DNA of 64,000 nucleotides from Sandaracinaceae bacterium (lineage in GTDB: Bacteria; Myxococcota_A; Polyangia; Polyangiales; Houyiibacteriaceae): assembly GCA_020633075.1 (NCBI GenBank), contig JACKEI010000002.1, forward strand, positions 1,488,001 to 1,552,000, in the 5' to 3' direction. The position numbers and the translations under genes are program-made. A model generated the notes under the pieces. The model did no database searches and was not told the origin of the DNA. It worked only from the letters and a program-made list of their open reading frames with translations. This document shows, in pieces, positions 16,306 to 24,350 of this stretch (within the stretch, counting starts at the first letter, position 1; each line of letters begins with the position of its first letter).

Positions 16306-18083
16306 CAGGCGACGCTCCGGGGGCGGGAGAGCTCGACGCCCTCCGTGGGGACCGGCGGGGCGTGCCGCGCGGCGACCATCTGCGCGAGCCGCGGCGGCAG
16401 CGACGGGAGGTGCGCGAAGGGGTCGCCGCCGTGGCCCAAGCCGTCGGCGAAGGGGAACTCGGGGTGATGCGCCCGCACGAAGTCCACGAGGTCCATGCCC
16501 ATCTGCCCCATGCGCTCGAGGTTCTCGAGCACGCAGCCGTCGATGCTGGCGCGGATGCGCTCGGCGTCCGTGTAGAGCGTGACCAGCGCCGTGTGCACCT
16601 TGTCCGCCAGCTCCGGGTCGTCCACCTCCAGCGCCAGCTCGGGGGTGCCCCGGTCCGCCATGAGGTTGCGGATGCGCTCGTCCATGGTGACCCCCGCCGA
16701 GGGCAGCCCGGCCGGCATGGTGGTGACGATGGCGTGGTAGCGCGACGAGAGCATCAGGCGCGCCTGCCGCATGATGCTGACCATGTCGTACATGTCGTGC
16801 TCGTCCGACACGATCACGGGGTACTCCGCGCCCAGGCGCTCGCGCAACCCCTCACAGGCCTCACGGTCCAACATCTCGCTGCCGATCATGACGGGGAACA
16901 CGTCGTGCTCGGCGCGGAAGCGGCGCACCCCCTCGGCCAGCGCGTCCAGGTAGCGCTCCTGCCGCTCGTGCACGTCCGCGCCCTCACGGTGGAAGTACAC
17001 GCTGCCGTAGTGGCCGTCTGCGTACATGCCGCTCACGGCGTTGACCGCGGCGCGCGTCACGTCCGGCTTCACCGGCCACCAGAAGGGGTTGATGGGGCAG
17101 AGCGCCAGCACGGGCGTCACGCCGTCCCAGCCGGCGTCGCGCAGCACGCGCTGCCCCACCTCGTCCGGCGCGGGCGTGAAGGTCCACGCGGTGTCCGTGC
17201 CGTACTTGGACGCGATGCCCAGCTCGCGCAGCACCTCTTGGCTCTCGCGGTTGCGCGCCAGGATCAGCGCCTCGCGGCAGTAGCGCTCCACCAGGGCCCG
17301 CAGCCCCTCGTCCATGTCGCCCGCTTCACCGCCGTAGCCAATGGCCAGCTTCTGCTCCGCCGCCGCGAGCCCGATGCTGCCCACCATCATGGTGGAGAGC
17401 GCGCTCGCGAACTTGGACTTGAACATGGAGCCCTCGCACGCGACCACGGCGTGGTGCGTGTGCACCGTGTCGAACAGGTAGCGCGGGAAGATCTTGGGGA
17501 TGTGCAGCTGGCGCACCGTGCGGAAGTAGCCGCGCGTCTTGTCCGGGTCGATGGTGTAGATGCTCAGCTCCACGTGCTCGTCACCGAACAGGTGCCGGAA
17601 CTGGCGGATCATCTCCTCCACGCGCACGTCGGCGCCCGTGTTGCGCGTGCCGTTGTACCCGGCCAGCAGCAGCTTGAGGGGCTCACCCGGCTTCCACTGT
17701 GCGCCTGGGTCGAGCGCGTAGCGGCTCTTGGCCGTCTCGATCACCGCGCTCATCGCGTGCATCAACGCGCGGTCGGCGTCCAGCTGCTCGCTGACCACGT
17801 CACGCGCCGCGCGGGCCACATCCTTGATGGCGCCCCACAGCCCCTCGGCGTCGGCCCGCGACGGGCGGCCACCGCGAGCGAGATCACGCAGCAGCCCGAG
17901 GGTGCTCTGCTCGGCTTGCTCACGGGTCTCGCCGGAGGTCCGTGGACGCGCGTCACGGACCTCGCCCTGCACACCCGGACTCGCCGCTCCGTCGGGCGCG
18001 TCCGTCATGGCCCCACCGTCGCTCGACGCGCTAGGCCGCCAGCGTCGCGCCGCGGGTCGCTTGCTGTGGGGCCCTTCGCTCAC
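16305..18083 (-). CDS. Polysaccharide pyruvyl transferase family protein
   Basis: 592 residues from a GTG that overlaps the upstream stop (GTGA); ATG 18008 is an alternative. The domain begins at about residue 130 with KLLLAGYNGTRNTGADVR, the N-terminal signature of the pyruvyl transferase family (CsaB/WcaK/MurB-like fold), followed by WWPVKPD and, near the C-terminus, MLSSRYHAIVTTMPAGLP with the conserved SxRxH region. Family members add a ketal pyruvate from phosphoenolpyruvate to sugars of the envelope. The 130-residue N-terminal extension is Ala/Arg-rich and unrecognised. Placement among lipid genes suggests a glycosylated or sugar-headed lipid; inference. Confidence 0.87.
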   Translation of the reverse strand: MSEGPHSKRPAARRWRPSASSDGGAMTDAPDGAASPGVQGEVRDARPRTSGETREQAEQSTLGLLRDLARGGRPSRADAEGLWGAIKDVARAARDVVSEQLDADRALMHAMSAVIETAKSRYALDPGAQWKPGEPLKLLLAGYNGTRNTGADVRVEEMIRQFRHLFGDEHVELSIYTIDPDKTRGYFRTVRQLHIPKIFPRYLFDTVHTHHAVVACEGSMFKSKFASALSTMMVGSIGLAAAEQKLAIGYGGEAGDMDEGLRALVERYCREALILARNRESQEVLRELGIASKYGTDTAWTFTPAPDEVGQRVLRDAGWDGVTPVLALCPINPFWWPVKPDVTRAAVNAVSGMYADGHYGSVYFHREGADVHERQERYLDALAEGVRRFRAEHDVFPVMIGSEMLDREACEGLRERLGAEYPVIVSDEHDMYDMVSIMRQARLMLSSRYHAIVTTMPAGLPSAGVTMDERIRNLMADRGTPELALEVDDPELADKVHTALVTLYTDAERIRASIDGCVLENLERMGQMGMDLVDFVRAHHPEFPFADGLGHGGDPFAHLPSLPPRLAQMVAARHAPPVPTEGVELSRPRSVA

Positions 18084-19264
18084 GCCGAGGCCACTCCGCG
18101 CGACACGTTCGGCGCCGGCGTCTTCGCCACCGACTCACGCGACGGCAGCGGCAGCACGGGGTACTCGTAGTTCACGCTCTTGGCGTAGTCGTAGAGGCGC
18201 GCCGCGTACTGGATGAACGGCGTCGGCGCGAGGCCGATCTCCTCCACCGCGCGGTCGTTCAGGAAGACCGTGTCGTAGGTGATGTACGGCAGGAAGACCT
18301 TGAAGAGCGAGCCCACCAGGGTGGCCGCGTTCTTGGCCTTCATGCCCGCCAGCTGGTCCATGACCTTCTCGAACGAGCCCTCGAGGGCCGGCACGAAGCG
18401 GGGCGGACGCCGCTTCCCCGAAGCCACCAGCGCGCGCGCGATCTCGTGGATGCGGTGCGACGCCGCGCCCGACGACAGGTGGTAGATGTCGTACTTGGGC
18501 GCGTCCTTGAGGTGGATCTCGGAGATGGCGCGACCCACCCAGTCGGCGTTCACGATGTCCACCCGGCTCTCCCCGCTGAAGGGGAGGATGGGCAGGTCCA
18601 CCAGCACGCAGAACGCGCGCACCATGTCGAACTGCGAGGTCTCCGCGAAGCGCGAGTCGCCCATGACGATGCTCGGGCGCAGGAAGGTCTTCGGCACCTC
18701 GGGCAGCAGCTCGCGCACCATGTGCTCGCAGAACTTCTTGGTGCGGCCGTAGGGGTCGTAGTCGCTGCGATCCCACTCGATGGCGTCGTCCTCGCGCAGC
18801 GTCTCGCTGTCGCGTTGTCCGGCCACGGCCACGGTGCTCACGTGGCTGAAGCGGCGCAGCCCGTGGTCGTCCTGGATCTCGCGGGAGAGCTTGATGACGG
18901 CCAGCGTCCCGCGCAGGTTGTGGTTTAGGCAGGTCTTCTCGCTCTTGCGGTTGAGTGACGCGGCCATGTGCAGCACCGAGTCCGCGTTCTTGACCACGAA
19001 GGCGCGGTCCTCGGCCGACAAGCCCAGCCCCGGCGCCGTCAGGTCGCCCGGCATGAAGCGTACACGGTCGAGGAAGCTGTAGTACGTGGCCGCGTCCATG
19101 TGCATCTGCATGGCTTGCCAGAAACGCTCCACGGCCTGCTGACGGTCGCGCGCGCGGGTCAGCAGCAGCAGCTCCACGTCGGTCTCGCGCAGCATCACGT
19201 CGGCCACGTACGAGCCTAGGTAGCCCGTCGCGCCAGTGAGGAAGATGGCTTTCTTCTTGGTCAT
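18080..19264 (-). CDS. Thioester-reductase-like extended SDR (NAD_binding_4 type)
   Basis: 394 residues from ATG 19264 (ATGs at 19270 and 19279 are in frame). Start chosen because MTKKKAIFLTG puts the strand right at the N-terminus. NADP-binding motif GATGYLGSYVAD (residues 11-22), catalytic YGRTK (about 185) and FLRPSIVMGDS follow the pattern of reductases that release acyl chains from carrier proteins or make fatty aldehydes. The C-terminal 100 residues have no recognised domain. It overlaps the pyruvyl-transferase gene by 4 bp and lies 46 bp after the longer acyl reductase, so the operon has two distinct reductases of this clan. Confidence 0.87.
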   Translation of the reverse strand: MTKKKAIFLTGATGYLGSYVADVMLRETDVELLLLTRARDRQQAVERFWQAMQMHMDAATYYSFLDRVRFMPGDLTAPGLGLSAEDRAFVVKNADSVLHMAASLNRKSEKTCLNHNLRGTLAVIKLSREIQDDHGLRRFSHVSTVAVAGQRDSETLREDDAIEWDRSDYDPYGRTKKFCEHMVRELLPEVPKTFLRPSIVMGDSRFAETSQFDMVRAFCVLVDLPILPFSGESRVDIVNADWVGRAISEIHLKDAPKYDIYHLSSGAASHRIHEIARALVASGKRRPPRFVPALEGSFEKVMDQLAGMKAKNAATLVGSLFKVFLPYITYDTVFLNDRAVEEIGLAPTPFIQYAARLYDYAKSVNYEYPVLPLPSRESVAKTPAPNVSRGVASA

Positions 19265-19310
19265 CGGCATCTCGTCCATGAGGGGGAGGGGGCGCGCCGC
19301 ACCCGGGGGC

Positions 19311-20915
19311 TCACGCGCTCAGGCGCGCAGCGGGTCGCGTGCGGTGCTCGCCCGACTGCGGCTTCGGGTGGGCGCGCGCCGGCAGCGGCGGGTCGACGGG
19401 GATCTTCTCGCCGCGCAGCAGGGGAATGCACCAGGTCTCGAGCCCCGGTACCTGCACGTTGATGTAGTAGTCGCGCCAGTCGAGATCATCCACGTCGAAG
19501 CCGAACAGCGGCAGCTCGTCGCGGTCGAGGCGCTCGGTCAGCGCACACGCCGCCTCGGTCTCGAAGTGGTAGTCGTGGTCCCAGATGAAGGGGCGGAACT
19601 GCCGCAGCATGTCCTCCACGCTCTTCAGCTTGCGCGCCTGGTTGCGGGCGTCCGTGGACCACTCGCGCACCTGCGCGGTGAGCCGCTCGCCGTGGCGCTC
19701 GAAGGTCGCAGGTGGCAGCAGCCGCCGCACGTCCAGGTCCTTGAGCGTGTTGCGCAGCTCCTCCATCAGGCGCTTGGTCTGCTTCACCCCCAGCACGTAC
19801 TCCTTGTCCGGGCTGGCCGAGTAGGCCGACAGCTGGCTCAGCACGTAGCGCGTGAAGGGGTCTTCCGAGCGTCGGTGCTGCCTGCGGATGGCCAGGTTGC
19901 TGAGGTCCAGCGCGCGCTCGAAGTCGAGCCGGTTCCGCCCCCCGGTGCCAAGCTGATAGATGGGCAGGGACTCGTCGCGCAGGGCGGCCGCGGCCGCGAG
20001 GAACGTGCCCCGACAGACCATGTCCACCGGGATGATGTCGAAGCCCACGCTGTGCCGCACGGGCAGGCGCCGGAACACGGTGCCCATCAGCCACACCAGC
20101 GGCCCCGAGGTGTTGATGCCCTCGTTCCAGCCGGCGAAGGGGTAGCGCTCCGCGCACTCCACGATGGCCGGGCGCACGGTGGTGGTCTGGATGTCCTCGC
20201 GCCCCTCCAGCAGGTGCTCGCTCAGGGCCTTGGTGAAGGTGTAGACGTTGGGCCAGCCCAAGCGCTTGGCGCGCTCCATGCCCAGGGCCAGGCGGTCCGC
20301 CTTGCTGGGCAGCGCGCGCAGCGCGGCCTCCAACGTGGCGACCTCCTGCTCCGGGTCGAAGCGCGTGCCGTTCGGCGAGAGGCCGCGCGTGAGCGTCTCC
20401 GGCGCGTGGCCGCTGCGCATTCCCGCCACAAAGCAGGTGGAGCAGTGCACGTAGCGCCCGCTCGGTGACAGCGCCGCCAGGTCGGCCACGTGCCGCGCCC
20501 CGTGGATGTTCGCGTCGATCGCCAGTTGTGGGTCCGGCTCGAAGTCGGTCAGCCCGGCGAAGTGCACCACCACGTCCACGTCGGCCATGAGCTCGCGCGC
20601 TTGCCAGGGCTCGAGCCCACACAGGGGCTCGCTCAGCTTCGCGTCCAGCACCTCGACCTTCTGGTCCATGAGGTCGTACAGCTCTTGGCCCAGGCGCTCC
20701 CGCAGGGGCCGGAACACGGGGGACGAGCGGTAGATCTGCTCGAAGCGCTGCGCGGCGTCCTGCCCCTTCTTGCCGCGCCCGAGCACCGTCACCCGGCGCA
20801 CCTCGGGCACGTAGTCCAGCAACATGGCCAGCCAGACCTTGCCCACGAACCCAGTCACGCCGGTGACCACGACGTGCTTGCCGGCGAAGGTGTCGCGTAC
20901 GGGGAAGGCGCTCAT
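19311..20915 (-). CDS. Fatty acyl-CoA reductase-like protein
   Basis: 534 residues from ATG 20915, preceded by AAGGA at good spacing. N-terminal Rossmann domain: VVVTGVTGFVGKVWL (about 15-29), VVVHFAGLTDF and catalytic YTFTK (about 230). The C-terminal part (about 400-520) resembles the FAR C-terminal region of eukaryotic and bacterial fatty acyl reductases, with FIWDHDYHFE and FGFDVDDLDWRDYY. Such enzymes reduce acyl-CoA or acyl-ACP to fatty alcohol with NADPH. The gene's ATG overlaps the HAD gene's stop (ATGA). Length and two-part build match the family. A fatty-alcohol product would suit wax or ether-lipid chemistry; inference. Confidence 0.87.
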   Translation of the reverse strand: MSAFPVRDTFAGKHVVVTGVTGFVGKVWLAMLLDYVPEVRRVTVLGRGKKGQDAAQRFEQIYRSSPVFRPLRERLGQELYDLMDQKVEVLDAKLSEPLCGLEPWQARELMADVDVVVHFAGLTDFEPDPQLAIDANIHGARHVADLAALSPSGRYVHCSTCFVAGMRSGHAPETLTRGLSPNGTRFDPEQEVATLEAALRALPSKADRLALGMERAKRLGWPNVYTFTKALSEHLLEGREDIQTTTVRPAIVECAERYPFAGWNEGINTSGPLVWLMGTVFRRLPVRHSVGFDIIPVDMVCRGTFLAAAAALRDESLPIYQLGTGGRNRLDFERALDLSNLAIRRQHRRSEDPFTRYVLSQLSAYSASPDKEYVLGVKQTKRLMEELRNTLKDLDVRRLLPPATFERHGERLTAQVREWSTDARNQARKLKSVEDMLRQFRPFIWDHDYHFETEAACALTERLDRDELPLFGFDVDDLDWRDYYINVQVPGLETWCIPLLRGEKIPVDPPLPARAHPKPQSGEHRTRPAARLSA

Positions 20916-21619
20916 GAGCGGTCCTTGCCTTCCACCACGGGCCACTGGTGGTCGCGGGCGATGCGACGCAGCTGCCGGTCGGGGTTCACCGCGCAGGGCC
21001 ACCCGATGGCGCTGAGCAGCAGGCTGTCCGCTGCGCTCGCGCCGTAGGCGTACGACTGGTCGAGGTCGAGCCCGTGCTCCTTCGCGAAGTCACGCGCCCA
21101 CTGACCCGCCACGTTGCCGCCGATGACCGGGTCCTCGAGGCGCCCGGTGGCCTTGCCCTTGCGGATCTCGAGGCGGTTGCAGATGACGTCGTCGGCCTCC
21201 ACGCGATCGGCCAGGGGCCCCGCCACGAGGTCGATGTTGTCGCTGATCAGCACCACGCGCCGCCCCTGCCGACGGGCCTCGGCGACCAGGCGCATACCCA
21301 CCTCCAGCAGCTCCCCCGCCAGGAACTCCTCCACGTACTCTTCGGCGAGGACGGTGATGCGGTCCTCGCTCATCCCACGCAGCCCCATCCAGGTCAGCCG
21401 GGAGGTGGTGACGCCGGTGCTGAGGTCGCCGCGCAGGGCGACCGGCGCGGCCAGGGCGACGTTGCCCAGCCGCGCCAAGCGCTCGCCCAAGCCCTGAGCG
21501 TTGCCGGCCAGCCACGCGGCGGCGGCGAGGGTCGGACGCGTGACGAGGGTCCCTTCGAGGCGAAAGAAGGCGGCGCTGTGCGGGCCGGTATGTCCGGACT
21601 GGTGTGACTGCGTGGTCAT
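20912..21619 (-). CDS. Degenerate HAD-IB-like protein (probable pseudoenzyme)
   Basis: 235 residues, first gene of the operon. The fold is that of SerB/HAD-IB phosphatases, but the nucleophile motif DxDGT reads FFRLEGTLV, so Arg replaces the catalytic Asp and Glu replaces the general acid Asp. The late motif YGDSxxD reads YGASAAD, losing one metal-binding Asp. The loop-II region (VVLISDN) and the Lys (RKGKATG) remain. These changes, read directly from the DNA, predict no phosphatase activity by the classical mechanism; a binding or regulatory role is possible. No strong ribosome site precedes ATG 21619. Confidence 0.82.
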   Translation of the reverse strand: MTTQSHQSGHTGPHSAAFFRLEGTLVTRPTLAAAAWLAGNAQGLGERLARLGNVALAAPVALRGDLSTGVTTSRLTWMGLRGMSEDRITVLAEEYVEEFLAGELLEVGMRLVAEARRQGRRVVLISDNIDLVAGPLADRVEADDVICNRLEIRKGKATGRLEDPVIGGNVAGQWARDFAKEHGLDLDQSYAYGASAADSLLLSAIGWPCAVNPDRQLRRIARDHQWPVVEGKDRS

Positions 21620-21625
21620 GTGAAG

Positions 21626-21645
21626 TAGACTGACGTGTCAGTGTA
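21626..21645. promoter_or_regulatory. Inverted repeat, candidate TetR operator for the lipid operon
   Basis: TAGACTGAC-GT-GTCAGTGTA: arms of nine bases matching at eight positions, with inner ACTGAC/GTCAGT perfect. It ends 7 bp before the first ATG of the operon. On the minus strand TACACT at 21645-21640 resembles a -10 box inside the repeat. Size and symmetry are usual for TetR-family operators. Confidence 0.55.
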
Positions 21646-21758
21646 GTTTGACGGGACCCTGTATACCCGCGTGTCGGCCCCGTGGCAAACAGGTCATGAA
21701 ATGTCACACACCGGCGGGACGGGCAGACCCGGTGGCGCACGTGGTATGCCTCGCCGTG

Positions 21759-22010
21759 ATGAGCATCACGCCCGAGCTCTGGTGGTTGCTGGCGCTGAGC
21801 GCGGCGGGCGCGCTGCTGCTCTGGGTCTACCTGCAGATCGCGCTTTCGGCCTTCCGTGCGCCCGAGCTGACGCCGCGCGCGCGCTGGGTGGGCCTGGTGG
21901 TCCCGGGGGCGGCGCTCGTGCTCGCAATCCAGACCGGCCGGCCCAAGCGGGTCCTGCTCTTCGCCTTCTTGCTGGGCGGCTATGTGGCCCTCAGAGTAGC
22001 GGCACCGTGA
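21759..22010 (+). CDS. Small hypothetical membrane protein
   Basis: 83 residues from ATG 21759 (the frame opens at 21648 but the upstream part is non-membrane and Pro/Arg-rich). Two hydrophobic helices at about 5-27 (WWLLALSAAGALLLWVYLQI) and 42-75 separated by a basic/acidic loop (RAPELTPRARW). It overlaps prmA by 4 bp (GTGA), so it is translationally coupled to it. The pairing with an rRNA/ribosomal-protein methylase operon may be chance. No family recognised. Confidence 0.6.
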   Translation: MSITPELWWLLALSAAGALLLWVYLQIALSAFRAPELTPRARWVGLVVPGAALVLAIQTGRPKRVLLFAFLLGGYVALRVAAP

Positions 22011-22897
22011 CCACCGCCACCGACGCCCCACCTCTCTCGCGCTACCCCTACGTGCACCTCGACGTCCCCACCGACGAGGTGGAGCTGATCTCCTCGGAGC
22101 TGTGGGAGCAAGGGGCCCAAGGGATCGAAGAGCGCGACGCGACCACCATTGATCAGGGAGCGAGCGCGACCGTGACCACGCTGGTCGTGAGCGTGCCGGA
22201 CGACGCCGTGGCCGCGGCCCTCGCGGCCGAGTACGCGCGTTTCGGCGCGCGCGTGGAGCACGTGGTGGGGGACGAGTGGCGTGACGCGTGGAAGCAGTAC
22301 TTCAAGCCCACCCGCGTCGGCGGGAGGATCTTGCTGCGGCCCTCCTGGGAGGCCGTGACGCCCGCACCGCACGAGACCGTGCTCACCATCGACCCGGGCC
22401 AGGCCTTCGGCAGCGGCATCCACGAGACCACCCGGCTGGTGCTCATGGAGGTGGACCGCCGCGCGAAGGTGGGCGACACCATCCTCGACGTGGGCTGCGG
22501 TAGCGGCATCCTCGCCGTGGCGGGCCTGCTCTTGGGGGCGGAGCGCGCCATCTGCCTGGACATCGACCCCTTGGCCGTCGACGTGGCCAACGAGAACGCC
22601 GAGCGCAACGCCGTGGCGAGCCACCTGACGGCGTCGACGCAGGACGTGCGTGAGATCTCTGGCCAGTTCTCGCTGGTGCTGGCCAACATCCAGGCGTGGG
22701 TGCTCAAGGAGCTGGCCGAGGCGCTCATGCAGCGCGTCGCGCCCGGCGGGGTGCTGGTGCTGAGCGGCGTGCTGGTGGGCCAGGAAGACGACGTGGCCAA
22801 GTCCTTCACGGCGCTGGGCGTCGAGCCCCAGCTCAGCTTCGAGAACGAGTGGGTGGCGCTCACCTACGTGCTCGCGGGTGCCGAGGCCTCCCCATGA
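22007..22897 (+). CDS. prmA: Ribosomal protein L11 methyltransferase PrmA
   Basis: 296 residues from GTG 22007. It methylates lysines and the N-terminus of ribosomal protein L11 using S-adenosylmethionine. The SAM motif ILDVGCGSGILAVAG is at about residues 158-172, preceded by the PrmA hallmark DPGQAFGSGIHETT (about 126-139), and followed by ANIQAWVLKEL in the position of the catalytic N-I motif (commonly ANI). The N-terminal substrate-recognition domain (residues 1-60) is present but short. Overlap with the preceding small gene and with rsmE indicates one operon. Confidence 0.93.
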   Translation: MTTATDAPPLSRYPYVHLDVPTDEVELISSELWEQGAQGIEERDATTIDQGASATVTTLVVSVPDDAVAAALAAEYARFGARVEHVVGDEWRDAWKQYFKPTRVGGRILLRPSWEAVTPAPHETVLTIDPGQAFGSGIHETTRLVLMEVDRRAKVGDTILDVGCGSGILAVAGLLLGAERAICLDIDPLAVDVANENAERNAVASHLTASTQDVREISGQFSLVLANIQAWVLKELAEALMQRVAPGGVLVLSGVLVGQEDDVAKSFTALGVEPQLSFENEWVALTYVLAGAEASP

Positions 22898-23625
22898 GCG
22901 AGGCGCGGAGGCTCTTTGCCACGGAGCTGCCGCGCGGTGGAGGGAGGGTGGTGCTGAGCGAGGAAGCGAGCCGCCACGCGCGCGTGCTGCGCCTCGAGCC
23001 AGGAGACGCGCTGACCCTCTTCGACGGCGACGGGTGGCATGCATCGGCGACGCTCCAGGAGGTGGGCAAGCGCCTGGTGTGCGAGGCCGGCCCCGCGGTG
23101 GAGCTGCCGGATGATGGCGCGGGCGTGGAGCTGCTGCTGGCCGTGCCGCGAGCCGGCAAGCTGGACGACATCCTCCGCGCGGTGACGGAGCTCGGCGTGC
23201 GGGCCGTGCACCTGACGGACTGCGAGCGCTGTGTGGGCAGCCTGCCGCCTGCCAAGTTCGCCGCCAAGCTCGCGCGCTACGAGGGCGTGGTGCGCGAGGC
23301 CGCCCGGCAGTGCGAGCGCGACAGGGTGCCGCGCGTGCATCCGCCACGTGCGCTCCTCGAGGTTGCCGCAGAGGTCCCCGATGGCGCGGGTCGCGTGGTC
23401 CTCGCGGCGCGCGGCGACCAGCCGTTGCCGGTCACGCTGCCGCCACTCGCGTGGGTCGCCGTGGGGCCCGAAGGAGGGTTCACCGACCGCGAGCTCGATG
23501 GGCTCGAGCGTCTCGGCTACACGCCGGCGCGGGTGGGGCGCACCATCCTGCGTGTGGAGACGGCGGCCAGCGCCGCGGTGGTCCTCGTGGCTGACCGGTT
23601 GGCGCCCGCTCAGGGCACGCGGTAG
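22894..23625 (+). CDS. rsmE: 16S rRNA (uracil1498-N3)-methyltransferase RsmE
   Basis: 243 residues. It methylates U1498 of 16S rRNA. The N-terminal PUA-like domain has HARVLRLEPGDALTLFDGDG (about 28-47). The SPOUT knot shows AVGPEGGFTDRELD (about 192-205) and RVGRTILRVETAASAAV near the C-terminus, both typical of RsmE. Start ATG 22894 overlaps the prmA stop (ATGA), a common prmA-rsmE arrangement. Its 3' end overlaps the convergent secreted-protein gene by 16 bp. Length equals the family norm of about 240. Confidence 0.94.
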   Translation: MSEARRLFATELPRGGGRVVLSEEASRHARVLRLEPGDALTLFDGDGWHASATLQEVGKRLVCEAGPAVELPDDGAGVELLLAVPRAGKLDDILRAVTELGVRAVHLTDCERCVGSLPPAKFAAKLARYEGVVREAARQCERDRVPRVHPPRALLEVAAEVPDGAGRVVLAARGDQPLPVTLPPLAWVAVGPEGGFTDRELDGLERLGYTPARVGRTILRVETAASAAVVLVADRLAPAQGTR

Positions 23626-24350
23626 CGCGGCGACTCGCGCCCGTAGCCGTCGAGCCAAGCGAGCTCGCGTGCGTCGGACGGGCCGGGCGCGCGGACACCG
23701 GGGCGCGCGGTGCAGCGCAGCGGGCGGAAGAGCGTCACGCGCGCGTCGTCGGGGCGCACGCGCACGGCCGAGCCCAGCTCGCCCTCCCAGTAGCCCAGCA
23801 AGATCGGGCTGCGCACCGTGTGAGGCTCGAAGAACGCGACGACCGAGCGGGCCAGCTCTGAAGTCGCGGCCTGGCCACGCACGCGCGGCATGCTCACCGA
23901 CACGCCATCGGGGGCTGCAGGCGGGGGGGGCAGCTGCGCGCCGTGGGCGACGTTGACGCTCGCGGCCGTGGGCAGCCCTTCCAGGCGCCAGAGCCCGACG
24001 CCCACGGGCGCCGTGGGGCGCAGGCGCGCCACGCCCAAGCCCAGCTCCTCCACGTTGAGGGGTACACGGCGCCCGCGCCGCGTGAGCGCGAAGCCGTTCG
24101 CGAACGCCCCCGCGCGGTAGCCCTCGTGACGGAAGTCGGACTCCGCCATGACCACCAGCGTGAGGTCCTGGGGGACGGGGCGGGTGGTGTCCGTGACCAG
24201 CGTGGGGATGAACCAGCTCTCGGCGCACTCGGCCCGCGCGGGCGCGAGTGGCGTCCCGGCGGCCACGGTCGCGGCGAGCGCGATGACCGACAGCAGGGCC
24301 CAGCCCCTCCGGCGCGCGCTCGCGCGGCGCTCGCGGGAGGTGGTCCTCAC
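23610..24350 (-). CDS. Secreted hypothetical protein (tandem paralogue B)
   Basis: 246 residues from a GTG overlapping the preceding stop (GTGA). A twin-Arg-free signal peptide (RRGWALLSVIALAATVAAG) ends near APARA. The mature N-terminus ECAESWFIPTLVTDTTRPVP is very like that of the preceding gene product, and the two also share a late segment of the form LGYWEGE / IAYWDGE, a segment VTLFRPLRC / VVLFRDTIRC, and an Arg-rich end after RELAWLDGYGR. So the two are diverged tandem duplicates. Beta-rich, probably periplasmic or secreted, with cysteines at both ends of the domain. Function unknown. Confidence 0.78.
   Translation of the reverse strand: MRTTSRERRASARRRGWALLSVIALAATVAAGTPLAPARAECAESWFIPTLVTDTTRPVPQDLTLVVMAESDFRHEGYRAGAFANGFALTRRGRRVPLNVEELGLGVARLRPTAPVGVGLWRLEGLPTAASVNVAHGAQLPPPPAAPDGVSVSMPRVRGQAATSELARSVVAFFEPHTVRSPILLGYWEGELGSAVRVRPDDARVTLFRPLRCTARPGVRAPGPSDARELAWLDGYGRESPRYRVP

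Noticed and set aside
16191..18170. 659-residue plus-strand frame across the pyruvyl transferase gene
   Set aside because: Low-complexity Val/His/Arg composition; no motif; shadow of the minus-strand gene.
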